Positions 8,065 through 11,622 of a DNA stretch of 11,622 nt are shown in pieces. Both the position numbers and the translations under genes were made by a program. Every line of letters starts with the position of its first letter. Position 1 is the stretch's first letter. A model generated the notes under the pieces. The model ran no database searches. It worked only from the letters and a program-made list of their open reading frames with translations, and was not told where the DNA came from. The DNA comes from Euperipatoides rowelli (lineage: Eukaryota > Onychophora > Udeonychophora > Euonychophora > Peripatopsidae): assembly GCA_003024985.2 (NCBI GenBank), contig PXIH01S0020921.1; one strand, written 5' to 3'.

Positions 8065-8258
8065 CAAGTTGAGGTTTTCCATTTTTTTTAACCCCATTTT
8101 CTAAATCTGATCTGGGGTGTTTAAAAAGTCAGCTGATTATGTAGACATTTACTTTTTTTTTGGGGGGAGTAAAAAAGTAAGTGTGAATGGCACTAGTTTT
8201 TACATAAATAGGTTATTTGTTGTTTTTTTTTCCTAAAAAAAATAAAACCTTCAACCTG
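8065..8258. mobile_element. Short inverted-repeat element, about 194 bp
   Basis: CAAGTTGAGGTTTTCC and the following T run (8065-8090) are matched on the minus strand by 8258-8234, which reads CAGGTTGAAGGTTTT and a T run. The arms agree over about 25 bases with one substitution and small gaps. The interior includes a T-run/G-run/A-run hairpin (about 8149-8182: TTTACTTTTTT..., GGGGGG, ...AAAAAAGTAAG). It is too short to encode anything. No convincing target duplication was found, so a foldback arising from T and A runs plus chance is possible. Confidence 0.4.
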
Positions 8259-8664
8259 GGAGAAAGTTCTTTTGGGAATGTCAAGGTTTTACTGTTGTAT
8301 GATAGTTTTAGTTAAAGTTTCAGATTTATCAAGTTCTCTTGACATCATTTCATCACTCAGGTAGCATGTTCTACAGGTTTGTTTTCATTTCTTGGTCCCA
8401 GAAAATCATCAGAAGAATGATCTTTTAAAATAATAATAATAAAAAAAAAACACACACTCAGTTGAAAAAATAGAAATGATGTTATTTTATTTGTTTTCCA
8501 TTTTTTTTAAGTGTGTATACATTTTTTCTAAAGTAAATTTTAAAACAACATGTGTATAAACATTTCAAAATGATCTGTGCTTATATTTCTATTTAACCAG
8601 GGGACAGTGTAGGGGAGAGCGGAGATTAGAGCAAAATATAAATAGGACTCAAATTAAATATATA
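8259..8664. other. Spacer with no gene seen
   Basis: AT-rich sequence with a TAA-type microsatellite and A run, then CACACACTCA (about 8431-8460). A small G-rich patch (about 8600-8625) precedes the hAT insertion. No coding frame was seen. Confidence 0.45.
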
Positions 8665-8672
8665 CACTAGAT

Positions 8673-9220
8673 CAGTGGTTGCCCAAACTTTTTTTTACAG
8701 GGACACACTCAAAGTGGTGTAAAATAAGCATGTTTGATGATGAACCATCAACGATTACCACACTTTTGATTACAATAGTTTTATTCTTTTCACTTTCTTG
8801 ATTATCGTTTATTTCTTCCAATTAGAAATTTATCCATTTTAGGCATGTGGGAATTATGGGATCTAAGAAAATGATTCTATTTTCATAAAACTAATCAAAT
8901 TCAAACCAAATAATTATAAAAACTTACTCTAATAGAACATGGAACATACATAATGAGCATATAACTTAATCATTCACATTAGTTTCGGTATGGTAGTAGA
9001 ATTGTTTAGCGATAGCATGGCAGCCTACTATTTGTAATATGGACAACAGTTGCACCCAGGTTGGTGATGTGTAATGCTAGTCAATATTTTTTGTTATATG
9101 TTTTTGCACATATTTGCTCATCAATGTTTAATTAATTGATAAAAGAAACCAAGTTTGAATTTTACAAACCAGACATATGATAGTGACATATCATCATGAC
9201 ACACCGGTTGTGAATCACTG
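8673..9220. mobile_element. Non-autonomous hAT-family transposon, 548 bp, with perfect 8 bp target duplication
   Basis: CACTAGAT stands immediately before (8665-8672) and after (9221-9228) the element, an exact 8 bp duplication, which is the hAT superfamily hallmark. The left end starts CAGTGGTTGCCCAAAC followed by a T run. The right end, on the minus strand, starts CAGTGATTCACAACCGGTG. Both fit the CAGTGGTTCYCAAMC ends typical of Charlie-like hAT elements. The two ends agree at 7 of the first 8 positions and more loosely after that. The interior has no transposase-like frame, so it would depend on a transposase supplied elsewhere. The short plus-strand frame at 9177-9371 merely crosses its right edge and is not a gene. 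The intact duplication suggests this is a later insertion than most of its neighbours. Confidence 0.87.
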
Positions 9221-9387
9221 CACTAGATATTGCTTTTATTTGCACACCCATAATAACTTACATCATGTGACTGTTATATATAACAACTCATCTTTTTTCA
9301 TTTATTCAAGCTTGGGTAACACTTTGGGGGTTAACTTTAAAGATTGGCATATATTTATTCTTCATTTTTAAGATAATTTATTTTTTT

Positions 9388-9538
9388 AGGAGTTTCAAAG
9401 CATGCTAATATAAAAGATGCAAACAGTTCAATCGCTAAAGAAAGTGTTATGATCATGCTTTCAAAGTTTATAGAAGAGTGCCGTAATCGTAGAAGTTTTA
9501 TGACCATGCTTTCTAAACATTCTAAAAACAAAGTGTAG
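9388..9538 (+). other. Possible terminal exon: acceptor plus 48-codon open frame
   Basis: A pyrimidine-rich tract TTTATTTTTTTAG ends at 9389. The next frame (codons from 9392) is open for 48 codons to TAG at 9536-9538. The peptide starts VSKHANIKDANSSIAKES and continues VMIMLSKFIEECRNRRS and FMTMLSKHSKNKV. Unlike the chance frames elsewhere it is not F/K/N homopolymer-derived and has a mixed, charged composition. Its second half repeats a motif ([V/F]M[I/T]MLSK) 17 codons apart. The same DNA motif carries on downstream as a worn ~85 bp array in other frames, so the open frame may simply be the best-kept part of a repeat. I recognise no domain, and no upstream exon or donor was identified. It is a candidate only. 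Confidence 0.22.
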
Positions 9539-9840
9539 CTTACTATAACAAGTCAAATCACCTATGAGATTCATATTTTGCTTTATGATCATGTTTCAAA
9601 GCCTGCTAAGAAAAAAGGAGTACTGTAATTCCTCAATCACTTATGAAATTGACTGAGGAAGTGAATTTTATGACTGTGCTTTTACAAATATTGTTAAATT
9701 TGAGTATCTCAATAGTTCAGTCTTGTATGAGATTCATATGTGCAGAGGCAGGTTTTATGACCATGCTATCCAAACTGCAATGATGAAAAGAACACCACAG
9801 CATCTCAACTAGTTTCACTTACTGGATTTGTACAAAGCTT
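9390..9840 (+). repeat. Degenerate tandem array, about 85 bp period
   Basis: The core TTATGAYCATGCTTTC or a variant recurs at 9447, 9498, 9583, 9668 and 9755, giving spacings of 51, 85, 85 and 87. Secondary words also recur in register: TATGAGATTCATAT is identical at 9563 and 9726, and TATGAAATTGA at about 9644 takes its place in the middle unit. TCTCAA-type words occur in the later units. An earlier partial unit with CATGCT lies at 9401. The 51-base unit appears to have lost about 34 bases. The copies are strongly diverged, so the array is old. The last unit fades near 9840. Confidence 0.65.
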
Positions 9841-10151
9841 GTTTGTTATATAGCAAATAATTATCCAATTGTCAATCATGGGAAATTAATTTCACTGTTA
9901 TAGTTGTACAAATGTCAAAGTTAGATGTAGCAGAACAAAATGAAAAACTGAGAGACATCAGGTCAAGTGGCTTTAGTTGAAAACAATGTAGGGGGGGGGG
10001 GGAGGATTGCTATCAATCCATTGTAGTCTTAACTTATCACTTAACAATGAAAGTTTAGTAAAAATATTTTTAAATTAAAAATAAAACAAGAAGATTGTAA
10101 AGGATTTAATGAAGGGGTTAGGCTACTCTTTACGTCCGACAAAATTATTGT
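9841..10151. other. Spacer with a poly-G run, no gene seen
   Basis: AT-rich sequence without a defensible frame. Twelve consecutive G at 9991-10002, followed by AGG, stand out against the composition. This is one of three G runs of ten or more on the plus strand (with 3983-3993 and 10333-10342). Such runs could form quadruplex-like structures and often vary in length. Confidence 0.5.
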
Positions 10152-10204
10152 TTCACATCTGATCAAAATCGATCAATAATTGATCGATTATTATCAGATG
10201 TGAA
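10152..10204. repeat. Near-perfect 53-base palindrome
   Basis: The outer arms TTCACATCTGAT (10152-10163) and ATCAGATGTGAA (10193-10204) pair exactly. The inner arms ATCGATCAAT (10168-10177) and ATTGATCGAT (10179-10188) also pair exactly around a single central A at 10178. Only two of 26 pairs fail, both in the four-base connectors. There is essentially no loop, so the sequence could extrude as a cruciform or arise from a tail-to-tail fusion. No flanking duplication was recognised. Confidence 0.95.
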
Positions 10205-11340
10205 GTTGGGAAAAACTCTTTAAAAAATAGAAGTAGGGACAGATTGCCAAGATTAAAAAAAAAACTGGATTTCAATTGGGCAAGATGAGCAATCGACCAA
10301 CTCACATTAAAAATAAAAAATAATAATTATGAGGGGGGGGGGCTCTATTTGATAATTATATTATTAATACATCACTTGTTCGTTTCCATTAAAAAAAATG
10401 TTTTAATTTTTTAGACTTGACAATTTTGTGGATCCTATCCCTCCCCCCTCCTTCCAACATAGAGCTTTAGCCAGGGCCCTGGTGCTGATAAACATTTGCT
10501 TAGAACTGAAAGTGTTAAAGTATTTGAAATAAATATTCTTTTAAAACATATCTCAAGATTTCTTTTGTGAGAAATTCCATAGCCTTAATTTTGGCACGAT
10601 CAATAAATGTATAATTATTAGATAAAACCTCTGCCTGGCCCTCTCCAAGCAAAACCCTGTCAATACCTTTTCCTTCTCTCAGTTAATTGATTACACAGAT
10701 GGTATGTGAAATAGATTCTAAATATCAGCAATTCTATCTTTTCTTATATACTGTATTTCTTAATTTAACTTCTAAAAGGCTAACCTAAATTAAATGATTC
10801 TTTGTTATTTAAATAAGTTTGTTGCATTATTTTTCAAATTAAATTTAATCTGAAATTGATTCTTTGCAAAACTAACAGCTGCTTTTGATGTATTTTTATT
10901 TCTATTGTCTCGAAGCTAAAAATTCTCCAAAATTTCTACTTTGCTGGAAAATAATATTGTTTTTAGAATGATGCATCTCATTTTTTTTCTCCCAGTGGTC
11001 TTAAAATAAACTTTTGAAGAAATATATTTAATATTTCCTCCCACTTCTTTTTTCACCTTTACTAACCTTTTGTGTCCATATGTTTGTGTTTTTTTTTAAC
11101 AAGTTGTGATGTTTATCAGTTTGATTATGGTAGTGTTTATAATGATTATGCTTTGAAATAGAATATTAGTAAAGCACATGTCATAGAACTTTTGAAGTTC
11201 AATATTTTTTTTACATAAGAATAAAGAAAATATTTTCATCACATCCTTGACTACACAAAATGACTCCTAATGGTTACCATACTTTTTTAAACTATTCTAT
11301 TGTCTTACTATTAAAAGAAAAAAAAGTCTTAAGGTGAGCA
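10205..11340. other. AT-rich stretch with no gene seen
   Basis: About 1.1 kb without an open frame worth calling. It contains ten G at 10333-10342 and a C-rich patch at 10438-10454. TAGCCAGGGCCCTGG is at 10468-10482, of which CCAGGGCCCTGG is a perfect palindrome. That word resembles the interior side of the transposon terminus at 6296 and may be a relic of the same family. Acceptor-like tracts end at 10682 (CCTTTTCCTTCTCTCAG) and at about 10996 (TTTTTTTTCTCCCAG), but only very short frames follow. Confidence 0.5.
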
Positions 11341-11382
11341 CACACACTGGCGATTAAATCTATGGGTACGTTTTTTAAAAAG

Positions 11383-11398
11383 CTCCGAGCACTCGGAG
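11383..11398. repeat. Perfect 7 bp hairpin with a 2-base spacer
   Basis: CTCCGAG (11383-11389) and CTCGGAG (11392-11398) are exact reverse complements separated by CA. The spacer and flanks contain GAGCACT, which recurs four more times to the right. It looks like the edge of the repeat that fills the end of the window. Confidence 0.8.
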
Positions 11399-11463
11399 TA
11401 CATAAGAGCGCTCTTTGAACCCAGAGAAATTGGATTTTTAAAAAATAGGAGCACTCTCTTTCA

Positions 11464-11622
11464 CAGATTTTAATAAACTCTGAGCACTATAGGAGTGAGC
11501 CCTTACTACTCCTAATAAAAGCATCGAGATTCAGAGCACTACCCACAATGCATCAGATTTTAATAAACTCCGAGCACTATAGGAGTGAGCCCTTACTATC
11601 CTTAGTAAAAGCATCAGGATTC
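11464..11622 (+). repeat. 90 bp tandem duplication running off the window
   Basis: The copy starting CAGATTTTAATAAACTC at 11464 recurs at 11554. Over the 69 bases visible of the second copy about 62 agree (roughly 90%), including GAGCACTATAGGAGTGAGCC. The word GAGCACT appears at 11387, 11449, 11482, 11534 and 11572. The composition is clearly less AT-rich than the preceding kilobase, so this is probably the start of a repeat or transposable element that continues beyond the window. The word CTACCCACAATGC in the first unit is common in animal repeats. Whether a third copy exists cannot be seen. Confidence 0.8.

Noticed and set aside
9177-9371. 64-codon plus-strand frame
   Set aside because: It starts inside the hAT right end, crosses the target-site duplication into flanking DNA, and so joins unrelated sequences.
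9390-9840. CRISPR-like array, because of regularly spaced repeats
   Set aside because: The repeats are long, degenerate and similar across the whole unit rather than short identical repeats with unique spacers, and the sequence is animal-like.
10683-10701. 19-base micro-exon between CCTTCTCTCAG and ATG|GTATGTG
   Set aside because: Too short to judge, with nothing distinguishing it from chance splice-like words in this composition.

Overview
This window looks like non-coding DNA from an animal genome, either intergenic or a large intron. It is very AT-rich, full of homopolymer A/T runs, and has no long open frame. It contains decayed transposons, minisatellite-like tandem repeats and perfect hairpins. 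The short words AGCCTA/TAGGCT and TACCGGTA/TACGGTA recur. Together with the transposon ends this suggests a marine invertebrate, perhaps an echinoderm or relative, but that placement is a guess. No operons, bacterial promoters, CRISPR arrays or tRNA/rRNA genes were seen.

Layout. 1-32 is the end of a DNA transposon cut by the window edge. 109-425 is a small inverted-repeat element with a near-perfect 8-9 bp flanking duplication. 435-1700 is featureless AT-rich DNA. 1709-1820 holds a weak promoter/first-exon-like arrangement. 1865-2390 is a worn inverted-repeat element. 2690-3067 (minus) is the longest open frame, and I doubt that it is coding. 3068-4290 is simple-sequence-rich DNA. 4292-6574 is the most structured part: remnants of a non-LTR retrotransposon reverse transcriptase lie on both sides of a block (4370-6296) bounded by related DNA-transposon termini. 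That block contains a 662 bp element with roughly 80 bp inverted repeats (4578-5239) and a small element with an internal three-unit tandem array (5813-6172). The second of these is a relative of the 109-425 element.

The right half holds a perfect 12 bp hairpin (7363-7389), a 132 bp tandem duplication (7415-7650) and a short inverted-repeat element (8065-8258). It also has a clear 548 bp non-autonomous hAT element with a perfect 8 bp target duplication (8673-9220). Next comes a degenerate ~85 bp tandem array (9390-9840), whose first part is also a 48-codon open frame behind a good splice-acceptor sequence. After it lie a near-perfect 53 nt palindrome (10152-10204) and several poly-G runs. The right edge has a 90 bp tandem duplication carrying the repeated word GAGCACT.

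No host gene can be confirmed. The only protein-coding ancestry I can defend is the broken reverse transcriptase. The best candidates for overlooked biology are the possible exon at 9390-9538, the element family that has amplified an internal unit, and the long palindrome. All alignments were made by eye.
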